DNA of 64,000 nt from Fistulifera solaris (lineage: Eukaryota; Bacillariophyta; Bacillariophyceae; Naviculales; Stauroneidaceae), in contig AP026164.1 in assembly GCA_030295235.1 (NCBI GenBank), positions 124,001 to 188,000 on the forward strand. Direction: 5' to 3'. Position 1 is the first letter of the stretch. Every line of letters begins with the position of its first letter. The position numbers and the translations under genes were made by a program. Below the pieces are notes generated by a model. That model saw only the letters and a program-made list of their open reading frames with translations. It was not told the origin of the DNA and ran no database searches. Shown one piece after another: positions 31,563-42,436 of this stretch.

Positions 31563-34500
31563 ATGTCGAACAAATTATCCAGCAAAGAGCAAGAAATATT
31601 GGAACGTCAAAGAAAATTGGCAGCGAGATTCAAGCCGCCTCCTCCTAGCGCACCTCCTCCTTCGTCGGGGTCTCAAATTCTTGCTGCGAAAGCAAAGCCC
31701 CACCCTTCCGCAACTGCACAAACGAACTCTGCAACAATCGATTTAACACATTCGTCCGATACAACAAGTCAAAAACGCCCATCGAAGAAGCGACCTTTGT
31801 CTACTTCGGCATCTTCCGCACAAGCTGTTTTAGCGGCGGCCCGCGTCAAGGCGCAAGCGACCAGTGCTCCAACCAAATCTTCATTGACGGGACGATCTTT
31901 GCAGGAAACGGAATCGAAACCATCTCCGAAATTGAAACGAAAAGTAGTAGAACGACGTGATAGTGCGGGGACTTCTTTGGCGAAACTGGTACAACATGTC
32001 ACGGCGACTTCGACGCATCATCATTTGCTGGACCTGGATGACAACCATAACAACAGCACCATGCCTTCCATAGAACCAGATGACTTTTGGAAACATTTGC
32101 GGGAATGGGACTTTGTATCGCAACTCGCCAGTGAGACGCGCATGCAAGGTAACAACACGGCATTATCCAGTAATGATCATGACCTTAATTCAAAGAAACC
32201 ACTGCCGAACGTCTTTTTTGAACCATCGCCATTACATGTCGGCTTGGGCGCCTTTGTGTTTGGCGGAGTGTCGAGCACAAGTTTTACAGCAATTCAACAC
32301 CAATAGTAGCGTGAAAGCGAAACCGATTCTTGTCACCACCGAATCCACTTCGAGTCGATCGAGAGCAAAGAACTTTCAAAAGAATGCCCCCATGGCCGAT
32401 ATTCCATGGATGGAAGAAAATGAAACAGGAAGCTACGTATTGATACGTCCTCAAAAACGACAAGACGGCTCGGATCTGAAGTTTTCAGCCAACGACTTGG
32501 TTCTTCTAATCCGATCCGATTATCCAACCATTCTTAACGACATTGAGACTGGAGTTGCGCGCCCTCCAGACGGTAAGGATCCCGATGATCCTCATGCCTT
32601 CAAATCCGTCGGACTCGTTGGTCACACAGAAATGTCGAGAAATGAACTAAATGGACTCGTTGTCAAGGTTTCCAAGCGGCGATGGGCCGTCGTGGGCAAG
32701 AAAGAAATGTATCTCGTTCCCTTGGGGAACAACATCACCGCGTTACGCGAATTCACGGCGTTGTGTCGCGTAGATCAATTGCCGTTGAAACAGTATCTTT
32801 TCGGACTGCATTTGGAGAAGGTCGAAAATCGTCGGAAACTGTCGAGTCGACAATCGACCGAGCAACTGCTACAGATAATGGGTGGGAAGCAATCGCTGGG
32901 ACCTGGATTCATCGACTTTTGTAAAAACAAATTCAATGCGAGTCAGTTGACAGCTATCACGGCATCAGCGCACGAATACGGGGATGGCGGCTTTACTCTT
33001 ATAAAGGGACCTCCAGGAACGGGGAGTAAGTGTTATACTTATAATGTCAAAAGATTGCTTGATCTAACTTCAATCTAATGCTGTCACAGAAACAACAACT
33101 CTAGTTACAGTATTAAACTCACTGCATATTCGTCAGTATAACAAATACTACGAGGAAGTTCGTCGAATTGCGGCTTTAACAACGGGAAGTCGACAAGCTG
33201 CCTTGGAGATAGCTCGAAAGGCTAAACCGCGGCTTCTCATTTGTGCGCCATCAAATGCAGCTGTAGATAACGTAATTCTCAAAATCATGGCGGATGGTTT
33301 CATTGATGGACAAGGGCATCGCTACAATCCTAGCATGATTCGCGTTGGTGTTGGTCAGAGCGATGCGGTTCGAGCAGTTTCCTTGGAAGCTAAAGTGGAT
33401 GCTATTCTGGGAGAATATTCCGATATTTCTTCTTTGGAACAATCAATAGTGGGATTCAAGGTTGAGCTGACGCGAATTACGCAAGATATCGCTAGTCTGC
33501 GTCGACGCTTGCACGCCATCCAACATTGCTCTCCGTACAGCTTATCAAAAGACTGGGAAATTCGAATCGACGAAGAATCTTTTGAGGACACGGGCCGCGT
33601 GTACTATGTCAACCACAAGCTGAAACTTACAACGTACGACCTACCTCCTCCCCCGGATCCCAGCGAGCAAGTTTTTCCTTCCGAGGTCCATGCCAGAGTA
33701 TCGCTCCTATCTCTCTCGTATTGTGAAACTCGTCGAAAACTATTTCTCTGTAAAATCAGAGCTTGAGCGATGCACAATAATTTCAGGAGCGGTTGCGAAT
33801 GGGGCGAATCATATCGAAATCCGTCAAAACATGGAGACCCATGTGCTGAATTCTGTTCATATGGTCATGACCACATTGGGCACGGCAGGAAACCGGACAT
33901 TAGAAGGGATCGACAAATTTGAAGTCGTCGTCGTTGACGAGGCTGCGCAGAGCGTGGAACCTGCAAGTCTATCTGCTCTTCAGCTAGGGAATAGACACTG
34001 TGTACTGGTGGGTGATCCGCAGCAACTCCCTGCTACCATTTTTAATGTTTCGGGTCGTGGTTCGAAGTATGATCGAAGTTTGTTTCAGCGCCTCGAAGAA
34101 GCTGGGCAGCCTGTCTATATGTTGAATGAACAGTATCGGATGCACCCAAAGATATCTCACTTTCCACGGCATATTTTCTACGGTGGTGCGTTGCTTGACG
34201 GGCCCAACGTTCGCCAAGGTGATTATGGCGACCCGCTTCGTAGCATACTTTGTCGGAGTGTTCCCAACTTTCAGCCGTTTACGATTTTAGACTTGGATTC
34301 CAAAGAGGAACGAGGGGGTACTAGTTTGGCAAATTCTGCTGAAGCGAGGCTTTGCGTTTATATTTACCAGCAATTGAAGACCTTGACTCGGGGTCTGTCT
34401 ACAACCACTCGCGTTGCCATCATTACACCCTCACGCTGAGCAGATGCGCTTGCTACGTAAGACCTTCTCAAACGAGTTGGGTCGCAATTACGAAGCCTTC

Positions 34501-34800
34501 GTCGAAGTTAACACGGTAGACGCGTTCCAAGGACGGGAAGCCAATATCGTCATTTTCTCCGCAGTCCGTGCGTCCGGGAGTCATGGTATTGGATTTCTTT
34601 CCGACGTTCGTCGCATGAACGTCGCCCTCACCCGAGCGAAACATTTCTTGTTCGTTATTGCTCGTTGCGAATCGATTGTCGTGAATCCGTATTGGAGAGA
34701 TCTGGTTCAGCACGCTCGAGCGACAAATGCCGTGATTCAGGTGCCCCTGTCAGATAATTCCTCGTTTGGCGATTTAACTAGCTGGAAGCTGGAACATTGA
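31563..34800 (+). CDS. Sen1/senataxin-type superfamily 1 helicase, three frame breaks
   Basis: RNA/DNA helicase of the UPF1-like SF1B group; relatives resolve R-loops and aid transcription termination. About 1,058 residues. The N-terminus (1-170) is Pro/Ser/Lys-rich. The Sen1 entry block appears as DDFWKHLREWDF and then WAPLCLAECRAQVL. Motif I GPPGTGKTTTL spans a 64-nt GT-AG intron (33026-33089). Then come CAPSNAAVDNV (Ia), VVVVDEAAQSVEP (II), LVGDPQQLPAT (III), LNEQYRMHP (IV), VNTVDAFQGREANIV (V) and VRRMNVALTRAKH (VI). ATG 31563 is the first in frame. The frame shifts around 32212-32235, 33685-33700 and 34425-34440, each between conserved blocks that remain in register. Senataxin rather than UPF1 is favoured by the WAPL..EECR-type region and lack of a CH zinc domain. 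Confidence 0.92.
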
Positions 34801-35400
34801 GACGCAAAATATCTCCTTTAACAAGATCGTACCTATCGACTGCATTTGAGTGTGAAGTAATGTTTTCAATTGTCGGCAAAGTACAAGCTCTGTAATAGAA
34901 TATAACGAGGTTGGACAAACTACCCAGCACGACATAATCTACGATCAAAGGAGGTTGCCACTTTCTGGTTAGAGGGCCCTTCACCGTCAGAAAACCAAGA
35001 AGAATAGCAAATCCTTAATGTCGGGGTCAGGATTGGGAGATTAGCCGGGCAGAGACTAGCGCGAAGAAGGTGCTTGCTTCCCTGACTTTCTCGAACCAAT
35101 TTATTAATTATTTTTACCTACAAAGCGTAGAGACGAAATTGTGCTCAATTCCCGTCATACATCTGCCCTTAAAGGTTTGTGGACGAACGAAAGTAGATCC
35201 TTCTGTCCTTTAAGCTTTCCGCGTTAGTGACCATACTCGTGGGAAGGATAAGATTTGAACTGTGCAACAGCTATTCGATTATCCTAGTCAAAGATAGATC
35301 GTTTCATCCACACGTAGACCTAGACATTTGAAGCGTTGCATTTTGCAGCATAGTAATAGCGTTTTTATTGACTAGAAATACCGCAAATTTGATTATCATC
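34801..35400. other. Intergenic region left of the repeat cluster
   Basis: About 600 bases with no convincing open frame. It ends where the CCCACATTTTCTGG elements and the 49-bp array begin. Confidence 0.5.
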
Positions 35401-35640
35401 ATCTGTGCACCTGAAAACACACAACATGCCCACATTTTCTGGAGAAGAGAAGAACGACGTTCCCGCATTTTGTGGAACCGTAAAAAACCAAATACCTACA
35501 TTTTCTGGTAACGTCAAAACCACCTACCGGTACCCACATTTTCTGGTACCTACCAGGTACGTCAAAAACAACATATCCATATTTTCTGGTAGCGTCATAA
35601 ACCGCCTGCCCACATTTTCTGGACACGTGAAAAACCAAGA
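35401..35640. repeat. Cluster of CCCACATTTTCTGG elements
   Basis: Six related units, spaced roughly 35-50 bases, read GCCCACATTTTCTGGAGAAG, CCCGCATTTTGTGGAACCG, ACCTACATTTTCTGGTAACG, ACCCACATTTTCTGGTACC, ATCCATATTTTCTGGTAGCG and GCCCACATTTTCTGGACACG. Most are followed by GTCAAAA or GTGAAAA. They are the reverse complement of the elements at about 63.0 kb and are more distantly like those at 3.0-3.15 kb. The fourth unit is embedded in GTACC-type words. The region is open in one plus-strand frame only because the unit lacks stops. Confidence 0.75.
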
Positions 35641-35642
35641 TA

Positions 35643-35997
35643 GGTCCAGAATTTCTGGACCATTTGGTGGTCATACAAGAATTCTGTGACAGGTCCAGAA
35701 ATTCTCGACCATTTGGTGGTCATACAGGAACTCTGTGACAGGTCCAGAAATTCTGGACCAGCTGTTCGTGATACAGGAATTCTGTGACAGGTCCAGAAAG
35801 TCTGGACCATTTGGTGGTCATACAGGAACTCTGTGACAGGTCCAGAAATTCTGGACCGCTTGGTGGTCATACAGGAATTCTGTAACAGGTCCAGAAAGTC
35901 TGGACCATTTGGTGGTCATACAGGAATTCTGTGACAGGTCCAGAAATTCTCGACCATTTGGTGGTCATACAGGAATTCTGTGGCAGGTCCAGAAATT
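35643..35997. repeat. 49-bp tandem repeat array (minisatellite) with palindromic core
   Basis: The start GGTCCAGAA recurs at 35643, 35692, 35741, 35790, 35839, 35888, 35937 and 35986, an exact 49-base period, giving seven full copies and one partial. Each unit carries the near-perfect 19-base palindrome GGTCCAGAAATTCTGGACC and, about 17 bases on, CATACAGGAATTCTGTG, itself an inverted repeat (CAGGAATTCTG). Units differ at a few positions, for example AATTCT/AAGTCT. A 49-base period is not a multiple of three and there are no unique spacers, so it is neither a coding repeat nor CRISPR. Confidence 0.93.
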
Positions 35998-36213
35998 AAA
36001 AACACCACGTGCCCAGATCGCGGCTCTCCTCCGCCATCAAAACTTGCATCATCGATTTCTCGAAAGCAAGGTTTCATTTCCATATTAATTTGAATGATCA
36101 TTAGCATCGTTGTTGATGGTTCCCTAGCCAAAATAGAAAAAAATCAACAAAAAGCAAATACAACTCTTTCCTTCTTATCAAAGCACCTGTCACTAAGTGA
36201 GCGCTGACAAACG

Positions 36214-37452
36214 ATGACGTTTAGCATTTTCTACAAAAAGGAAAGTTTGGTTCGCTTCATTATGGCGTCCTTGTCTGCTAGCATTTTTCTTGGTCGTCAT
36301 GGCGCTGCAAGAGCGTTTCTAGCTGCCCCAACATTCACCTCTGTTCTTCGTGGTGGATCGCAATTCTCGGCCCTGCACGTACAGCAGCAACGGTATAAAA
36401 CCGCAACAACAATATATTCGACGGCGCACGCTCAACCTGAACTATTGAAGGCTCTCATTGCGCCAAAACTGACACAGAAATCATTCGGCGGCCTCAGCTA
36501 CATGGACACTCGATCCACGACGAGTAAAGAATTCTTCAGAGTATTGTTTGTATTAGGAGGCCCCGGTGCTGGCAAAGGAACCCAGAGTGCATTGATGGAG
36601 GAACATTATCCTACGGTGCATTTATCCGTCGGTGAGCTCTTGCGAAACGAGCAAACAAAGGAGCACTCTCCCTTTCGAGAAATGATACAAAAATATTTGG
36701 TGGCTGGGCAAATAGTACCAGTAGAAATAAGTCTATCACTCTTACAGCACGCCATGAGAGAGAAGGAACAACAGCAAGGACGACAGCTCATCTTTTTGGT
36801 AGATGGTTTTCCACGAAATTATGATAATTTGAATGGTTGGTGCGATGTTATGAGCGATGTAGCCGTTCTATGGGGAGTTTTGGTCTATCAGTGCCCGCTG
36901 AACGTGCTTGAAGAACGAATCTTGAAGCGAGCGAAAGACTCGGGACGATCGGATGACAATTTAGAGAGCTTGCGAAAGCGATTTCAAACATTCGTTGGCG
37001 AAACAATTCCCATTGTTGAAACGCTACGAGATGCCTCAACAAAAACAACTGCACACGATTCTCAATGGTCTGTTACTGATATCAGTGGCGATCAGCCGTT
37101 GCAAGACGTTTGGCTAGCAACCCAGGGGGTGCTGAATCAACTTATTTTGCATGATGTTGTCACAGCGAACGTAGCTCTCCTAGAGTCGATTGAGAATGAC
37201 GACGTAACGACCTACCAAAGCCTTTGCGATCAACTTTGGTTTGAAGGAAAAGAAGCTGCTGAGGTCATGCAAGCACAAGAAGGAAAATCCCAAATGATTG
37301 TGCGCGATGCGCAGCTGGATGTCATATCCGGTCGTCATGTTGCTCTAAGCTATCGTCGGACCTTTGAAGGTGTTGATGTTCGTGAGAAGCGAATCTGGAT
37401 GCATCAGGGGATTTATGGATGGAGAAACGTTCATTTTTCAAGAACTCCGTGA
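36214..37452 (+). CDS. Plastid-targeted UMP/CMP (adenylate-kinase-like) kinase fused to a CaMKII-association-like domain
   Basis: Intact 412-residue protein. ATG 36214 or ATG 36262 could start it; the second gives ASLSASIFLGRHGAARAF followed by LAAP, a plastid-type junction. At about residues 108-275 lies a nucleoside monophosphate kinase: P-loop GGPGAGKGTQ, NMP-binding HLSVGELLRNE, FLVDGFPRNYDN and LID region ERILKRAKDSGRSDDN, of the short-lid UMP/CMP kinase type. Residues about 308-412 form a second domain, TANVALLESIENDDVTTYQS...LWFEG...HVALSYRRTFEG...KRIWMHQGIYGWRNVHFSR. The closing RxW...GxWxNVHFxR is characteristic of the CaMKII association/SnoaL-like fold. The kinase makes UDP/CDP or ADP; the second domain may oligomerise the enzyme (inference). 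Confidence 0.88.
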   Translation: MTFSIFYKKESLVRFIMASLSASIFLGRHGAARAFLAAPTFTSVLRGGSQFSALHVQQQRYKTATTIYSTAHAQPELLKALIAPKLTQKSFGGLSYMDTRSTTSKEFFRVLFVLGGPGAGKGTQSALMEEHYPTVHLSVGELLRNEQTKEHSPFREMIQKYLVAGQIVPVEISLSLLQHAMREKEQQQGRQLIFLVDGFPRNYDNLNGWCDVMSDVAVLWGVLVYQCPLNVLEERILKRAKDSGRSDDNLESLRKRFQTFVGETIPIVETLRDASTKTTAHDSQWSVTDISGDQPLQDVWLATQGVLNQLILHDVVTANVALLESIENDDVTTYQSLCDQLWFEGKEAAEVMQAQEGKSQMIVRDAQLDVISGRHVALSYRRTFEGVDVREKRIWMHQGIYGWRNVHFSRTP

Positions 37453-37499
37453 CTGCAGCATAGATAATACCCTTACATTGCTATATCTGAGCTTTCACG

Positions 37500-38764
37500 T
37501 TAAACCCAATTTCTCAACTTTCTTGAGGTTTTTCCACTATCAGTTTCAATAGGAGTTTCCTCTAGTATTCGCAACACCGTAATGGCCCTCAACTCGTGAA
37601 TACCGCCCTTTCCCTTGAGTTGCCGTAGAACGGGCTGAACATTGGTGTAGGAACGCAAACGCTCGACGCATTTTGCGCCGTGTTGAGCCAGATGAACAAG
37701 GATCATAAGTGACGACGTCTCCAACGAATCTTGTCGCCAAAATCCCAAGTCCGAATTAGTTTGCAAGGATACTTCGAGGCACTGGATAGCCGCGGAGGGA
37801 AACATGGTTTCATTGGCCACAACAACAGCATTTTCTTTCAACGCTGACAGATGACGCATGAGACAAAGAGACCACCGGACAGCTTCTCGTTCTACGGATA
37901 ATACATCCGACGCGTGATCGAGATTGATAACAAATGGCAAACAGTCTCGGGTCAGAGATTCGATGGTACGCAGTAAGGACATCGTCTTTTTCAAGTATGT
38001 TTCCGAATGAGTCTCCGGCTTTCGTTGTGACGGAACGTATCGAAATAGAATTGGTTTGGCTTCGGGTAAAAGTGACAAGTTGAATAGACAGACAACGGCT
38101 AAATAGCATTCGGATACCCGCGCGCGGATCGTTTCCAGAAAAGCCGATACTAAAGAATGACCTTGGTCTCCCAACAGAATAGCCGCTTTGTTTTCCATGG
38201 GAATACATAGATTGTTGATTAGTAATAAGGCTTGCCTTCTATCGATGCTGGACCCTGTGGGTGCTAATGACGGAAGTATGGCACCTATCAAATCGTATTT
38301 CGTCGTACATACCGCGGCGACCCTGTGATAGGACCGATGCATGCTGTTGTGAGATACAATCAGACTCGCCCTTCAATTTATTCATTTCCTCAGATCAAAG
38401 CTTACCGATTTGCCTCGTGTTCTCGGTCAGTGAGTCTATATATTCTTTGTAAAGCGACCGTTCTCCCTCTACCTTCACTTCGTAACGGACCCAAGAGAGT
38501 CTTGATGGTGACCGAAATCGGTGTCGGTTCGAACCACGAGTCGTCAACAATGACGCAAGAGCTCGTAGTGTCGGAGTGGGGAGTTAAACATAATGCAGGA
38601 TTCATACGAGAAATAAGAGTCCCTACAAAGGAATTATCCGAGGAGAAGCCAGCAGTCATACTTTTGACGCTCTCCAAGGCGTCTTCCAACATGCTGTTTT
38701 CATCCTCATTGCTCTCTGTTGCAGAAGACGTGCGGTCGATTGTCTCGGGTGTCATTACTATCAT
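37500..38764 (-). CDS. Armadillo-like helical-repeat protein, function unknown
   Basis: Two exons, 38406-38764 and 37500-38343, with a 62-nt GT-AG intron (38344-38405), encode exactly 400 residues. I use ATG 38764; upstream in-frame sequence opens only at TTG. The N-terminal 80 residues are acidic/Ser-Thr-rich. The rest is leucine-rich alpha-helical sequence with armadillo/HEAT rhythm, for example RRQALLLINNLCIPMENKAA, CYLAVVCLFNLSLLPEAK and SSLMILVHLAQHGAKCVERL. Such proteins are scaffolds. I do not recognise a closer family. The gene ends 47 bases from the stop of the convergent kinase gene. Confidence 0.72.
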
Positions 38765-39111
38765 TCTTTTATTGCTGCACTGAGTGATATTTCTTTTCAA
38801 TACAGCCCCGTTTGCTTTTCGTTTGGTCGCGCTCTCTCACAAAAAAGAGGTGCAGTGCGTCGCATCGCTGTTTTTTCGATCCGCGCACAAAGCGCGGACG
38901 GCCAAGCTTACTTAATAATTCAGAGTTCCATTTATTTAGCTGTTTTCCGTCCGTTGAGCCTCGGAGGGAAGTTGAATGGTAAATATTTTGGAGTCTCACC
39001 TTTTTCTCATTATTTGCACGCCTTGTTCAGGAGTGAGCGTCTTCGGATCAAGAGAAAAGGAAAGCAACAAAGTGATAGCCCTGTTAGGCTAGAACACGGA
39101 AAGGAGAAATC
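38765..39111. other. Short region upstream of the first six-cysteine protein
   Basis: About 350 bases between the starts of two divergent genes. An ATG near 38976 begins a hydrophobic VNILESHLFLIICTPCSG frame that could be a signal-peptide exon for the next gene. I could not find a splice pair that keeps the frame, so this is only a suggestion. Confidence 0.35.
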
Positions 39112-41694
39112 ATGATTGAACTTGCAGTCTCGCGAATACGAAAAATACGAAAACTGGAGGACACTATTTCGGTGACAAAACAAGAAAGCATCAACAACTT
39201 TACCGTTGTTTGTGAAAGTGAACTCGCTTTGTATGACGATTGGGGAGGTTTGACACAAACTCATTACGCTGAATTCCTTGCTCAATACTGTCAAACGAGC
39301 CCCGGAAATACCTGTCAGCCGCAAATATCCAATTTTTGGAATATCGACCTCCAATTCCAGAAAACGTTCTTATCACCCGGCTGTCCTCAAGATGCCGAAC
39401 AGAATGAACAGTGCATCGATTATTTGCTACAAAACAATCCGCAAACACTCTTATATGCCGGAAATTTGACGCAATTGTGTGCATTGACTGGAAGTCTGTT
39501 AATCACAACCGGTTTGATGCAGTTCCCGGATATGGAGGGCGATGTCGAACAAGAAGGGAGAGACACCGGCAATGCACCCAACACCACCTTGACCACAGCA
39601 TTGACAGCAACTCCAGTGCCTTCGGTTGCGCCTACAATGATCAGGTCAAAGTCTCCGATTGCGGAGACGAGCGAGAAAATTGACGAAAACAACCTGTCGA
39701 GTCGATTGCTGATGCACTTTGGGATTGTCTTGGTCATCTTTGGTTTATGCTTGGGAATGATGTTTGCGTATATCAGAAGATTGCGACACAAAAAGAGAAA
39801 GAACGTTGTTGTTCAAAGCGAGAAAAATTCAGTGCGTAACGAAAACAGACCCCGAATACCTCGGACGTCCACTTTGGTTACAAATGATGGCTCTCCTCAC
39901 AGTACTGATCGCAATTCAGAAAGTGGCAGGATAAAAAGAGAGGCACCCAGGTCCGCTCCGATTACAAGAATGGAATCACGAATGGAGCATGAAATGAATA
40001 GCATCAAGACGCCTCTGCCTTACTGTTCGGCTGGAGACAGTAACCTCTCTCGTGTCCCTAGCTGCAGTCCTGTTTCGGACCCTCGCGGGCTTTCTTCGAC
40101 TCATGTAATCTCGAAGAGCACCTCGTTGGAAAGTTTTAAGTGCGCTACAGTGCAAAACAACACATCAGGAGAGTCCAAACTGTCAAGGGACGACGAAGAG
40201 TTTTCGCATACTGTCACTGAGCATGAAAATACAGCTATGCACGTTGCAGCCGAAGGTCCTTGGATTGTCGAATGCACAAACGAAGAAGAACATTTGACCC
40301 TTTCAATGCTGCGCAACAAAGTGAGTTCAACAAGCACGTATGAACACTGTCAAGTCATTGAAATGAATGAAGATGAAACGTGCGATACAAGCAAGAGTAT
40401 GGTAGCTTGCCCCAATTCGATGGATGAAGACAATCTTCAAGAAGCACAAAACCTTATCAGTTTGGGCGTATTGTTACAATCAACAGAGACGTTCAACAGT
40501 TCCATCCAGAACAGACAGGGTTGCGGTGCAGTAACAACAGAGTCTCCCGCTATTTGTGAGCTTGTCGACCTAACAAATGATACGTCGTCATTTGAAGGCG
40601 AATTCATACAACCGACTACCACCTCTGGCAAACCGGAGTTTGATTATTCGCCAAAACATGAAGATAGTATGTCGATAGTGTCAGTGCGATGGCAAGAAGA
40701 GCCGACCTGTCGCTTTATTGGTGCAAGTGTTCTGGTTGAAGAGGTGGAGAAGGCTACTACAGCTTCCACGAGTGTGTGCAAGCAGCCACACCAATTCTTG
40801 TACAAGTCGAGTGTTGAAAGTAAAGGCTGCAATAACTTATCGACGATAGTAGCAGGCAAAAGCGACGAAATCATATGCGACAATGTACATCGGAAAGGTA
40901 AAGTTGAAGAGATGCGTCATAAAGCAAGCCGAACCAGTGTCGACCCACCCGATAATGATGTCGTGATAGGGTGTAACGGTGCAAGGATCCGTATTCAAGC
41001 CAGATGCCCTGTATCACATCAAGCAGATCTGCCGGAGAATTCTGACTCGGATGACAATTCTACGGACATGATTTCGCGTAACAGCCCGCTGAGTGTTGAA
41101 AGTGCAAAGATAGAGCGGCATCCAGCATTTGACGAGCCCGCAATATTGGATAACGGTCACGCACTGGGCTTTACAAGATCGCAGCTTTTAGAAGCAAATT
41201 TAGCAATGTATTCCGCTTGTGATCGAAACGAACAATCAATCATGGATTGCTTAGGAGGAAACAGCCAGTCATGGCTACCTCAAATATCCATTGACGACCA
41301 AACAGTAATTGATGGTATCTCGGAAACCAGTTCGCATTCGATTGCCCACGTTCATGCATTCACCGACGAACCTTTTTCCCAGCATCCGCACCTTGATAAT
41401 ATATCCCTGAAAATACAAGCGTGTTACAGCGATCTATCCATGGAAGAACTGTTTGACAAGCCACGAGTAAAGGCAAAGAGTTGGGCTGATGGAATATCCT
41501 TGGACAATTCCTCACATAGCGCCGAATGGTCAATGGAGAGCTCCATTCGACAGACCTTTTTTTCGTTCAAACACAATATCAGCCACGCCATCGCCGATTT
41601 GAATAACACCACAGTCGAGACGACTTCACTCTTGGGGGTGACTGAGATAGAGAAGAAAAGCACGCCGCATGATAATTGCAGTATAGATCCATAA
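39112..41694 (+). CDS. Single-pass membrane protein with six-cysteine ectodomain (paralogue A)
   Basis: Open for 860 residues from ATG 39112. An ectodomain with cysteines at residues 34, 60, 68, 91, 101 and 123 has spacing C-x25-C-x7-C-x22-C-x9-C-x21-C, identical to the next gene downstream. Shared phrases include YAEFLAQYCQ (YAAFLGQYCQ in B) and a NFWNID/YFWRLD core. A Thr/Pro-rich linker leads to a transmembrane helix at about 202-222 (FGIVLVIFGLCLGMMFAYI) and a basic stop-transfer RRLRHKKRKN. The long cytosolic part (about 630 residues) is Ser/Glu-rich and probably disordered. The frame has no signal peptide; the GCAG just after the ATG could be a splice acceptor, so a signal-peptide exon may lie upstream. 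I know no named family. Receptor-like topology is inferred. Confidence 0.75.
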   Translation: MIELAVSRIRKIRKLEDTISVTKQESINNFTVVCESELALYDDWGGLTQTHYAEFLAQYCQTSPGNTCQPQISNFWNIDLQFQKTFLSPGCPQDAEQNEQCIDYLLQNNPQTLLYAGNLTQLCALTGSLLITTGLMQFPDMEGDVEQEGRDTGNAPNTTLTTALTATPVPSVAPTMIRSKSPIAETSEKIDENNLSSRLLMHFGIVLVIFGLCLGMMFAYIRRLRHKKRKNVVVQSEKNSVRNENRPRIPRTSTLVTNDGSPHSTDRNSESGRIKREAPRSAPITRMESRMEHEMNSIKTPLPYCSAGDSNLSRVPSCSPVSDPRGLSSTHVISKSTSLESFKCATVQNNTSGESKLSRDDEEFSHTVTEHENTAMHVAAEGPWIVECTNEEEHLTLSMLRNKVSSTSTYEHCQVIEMNEDETCDTSKSMVACPNSMDEDNLQEAQNLISLGVLLQSTETFNSSIQNRQGCGAVTTESPAICELVDLTNDTSSFEGEFIQPTTTSGKPEFDYSPKHEDSMSIVSVRWQEEPTCRFIGASVLVEEVEKATTASTSVCKQPHQFLYKSSVESKGCNNLSTIVAGKSDEIICDNVHRKGKVEEMRHKASRTSVDPPDNDVVIGCNGARIRIQARCPVSHQADLPENSDSDDNSTDMISRNSPLSVESAKIERHPAFDEPAILDNGHALGFTRSQLLEANLAMYSACDRNEQSIMDCLGGNSQSWLPQISIDDQTVIDGISETSSHSIAHVHAFTDEPFSQHPHLDNISLKIQACYSDLSMEELFDKPRVKAKSWADGISLDNSSHSAEWSMESSIRQTFFSFKHNISHAIADLNNTTVETTSLLGVTEIEKKSTPHDNCSIDP

Positions 41695-42436
41695 TTTACC
41701 GTGCAAAAATACGTCTGGTTGGCATGATTCTCTGGTTCGGCACTTCATGGAATTCCCGTGACCCGTAAGAAAATTTCCACGCAGAGCAAATCGTGTAGTT
41801 ACTGTAAATATTTAGTTTTATACATACATTAGCTTTAGTCTTTGAAGAAGTTCTCGTCAATATCATTGGCTCTTGCATCTATTCGTCACAAGTACCTCTT
41901 TGACAAAGAGCAATCGCCATTCAAACGACAAACGTATCTTGACTTGCATTCAATGCGTCCGACACTTGTGACGCAGTATCCCGGTATCTTTCGTGATCAG
42001 CTGTTTTTCACTGAATGAGGAATCAATGAACAAAATGAATTGTAGGAAAGGAATGAGAACCACTCTACGTCTTCGTCGGCAGCGAACTAAATAATAGCCA
42101 TAAGAGGCTGCCGCATTGAAAAGAGTGCAGCCATACCCGTTATAGCCTTACGGATGCTTACCCCTTCAAAGTACGAATATTGCTTGTGCCATTATTGACA
42201 TCGTTCAACTTTCTGTTGCACTTGAAATCGTTTTCACGAAAAAGTGAAGCAGAATGCAAATGAATGCATGGCTTACCGGTACCCATTGACACTATGGGGT
42301 TGTGGAGGCACGATTCGAACATAGACACATTGATACCGTTGTAGCCGAAATTTGAAATTTTGATTCGCAACCGTTCCGCGAATTTTTTCGTGGCCCACAT
42401 TTTCTAGTTGCAAACGACAATCCGCTAACGATCATC
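41695..42436. other. Spacer between the two paralogues
   Basis: About 740 bases separating two same-strand paralogues. An ACCGGTACCCATTG word lies near 42276. Short minus-strand frames (for example 42158-42400) have no protein features. No mobile element is visible that would explain the duplication. Confidence 0.45.

Noticed and set aside
35595-35870. Minus-strand open frame with a repeating amino-acid pattern
   Set aside because: It is a read-through of the 49-bp tandem array. The period is not a multiple of three, so successive units are read in different frames and the similarity between peptide units is accidental.
35643-35997. CRISPR-like repeat array
   Set aside because: Units are contiguous with no unique spacers, palindromes span the whole unit, no cas genes are near, and the context is eukaryotic.
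42290-42360. Possible minus-strand tRNA (GATTCGAAC T-loop-like word)
   Set aside because: The flanking bases do not form an acceptor stem or anticodon arm.
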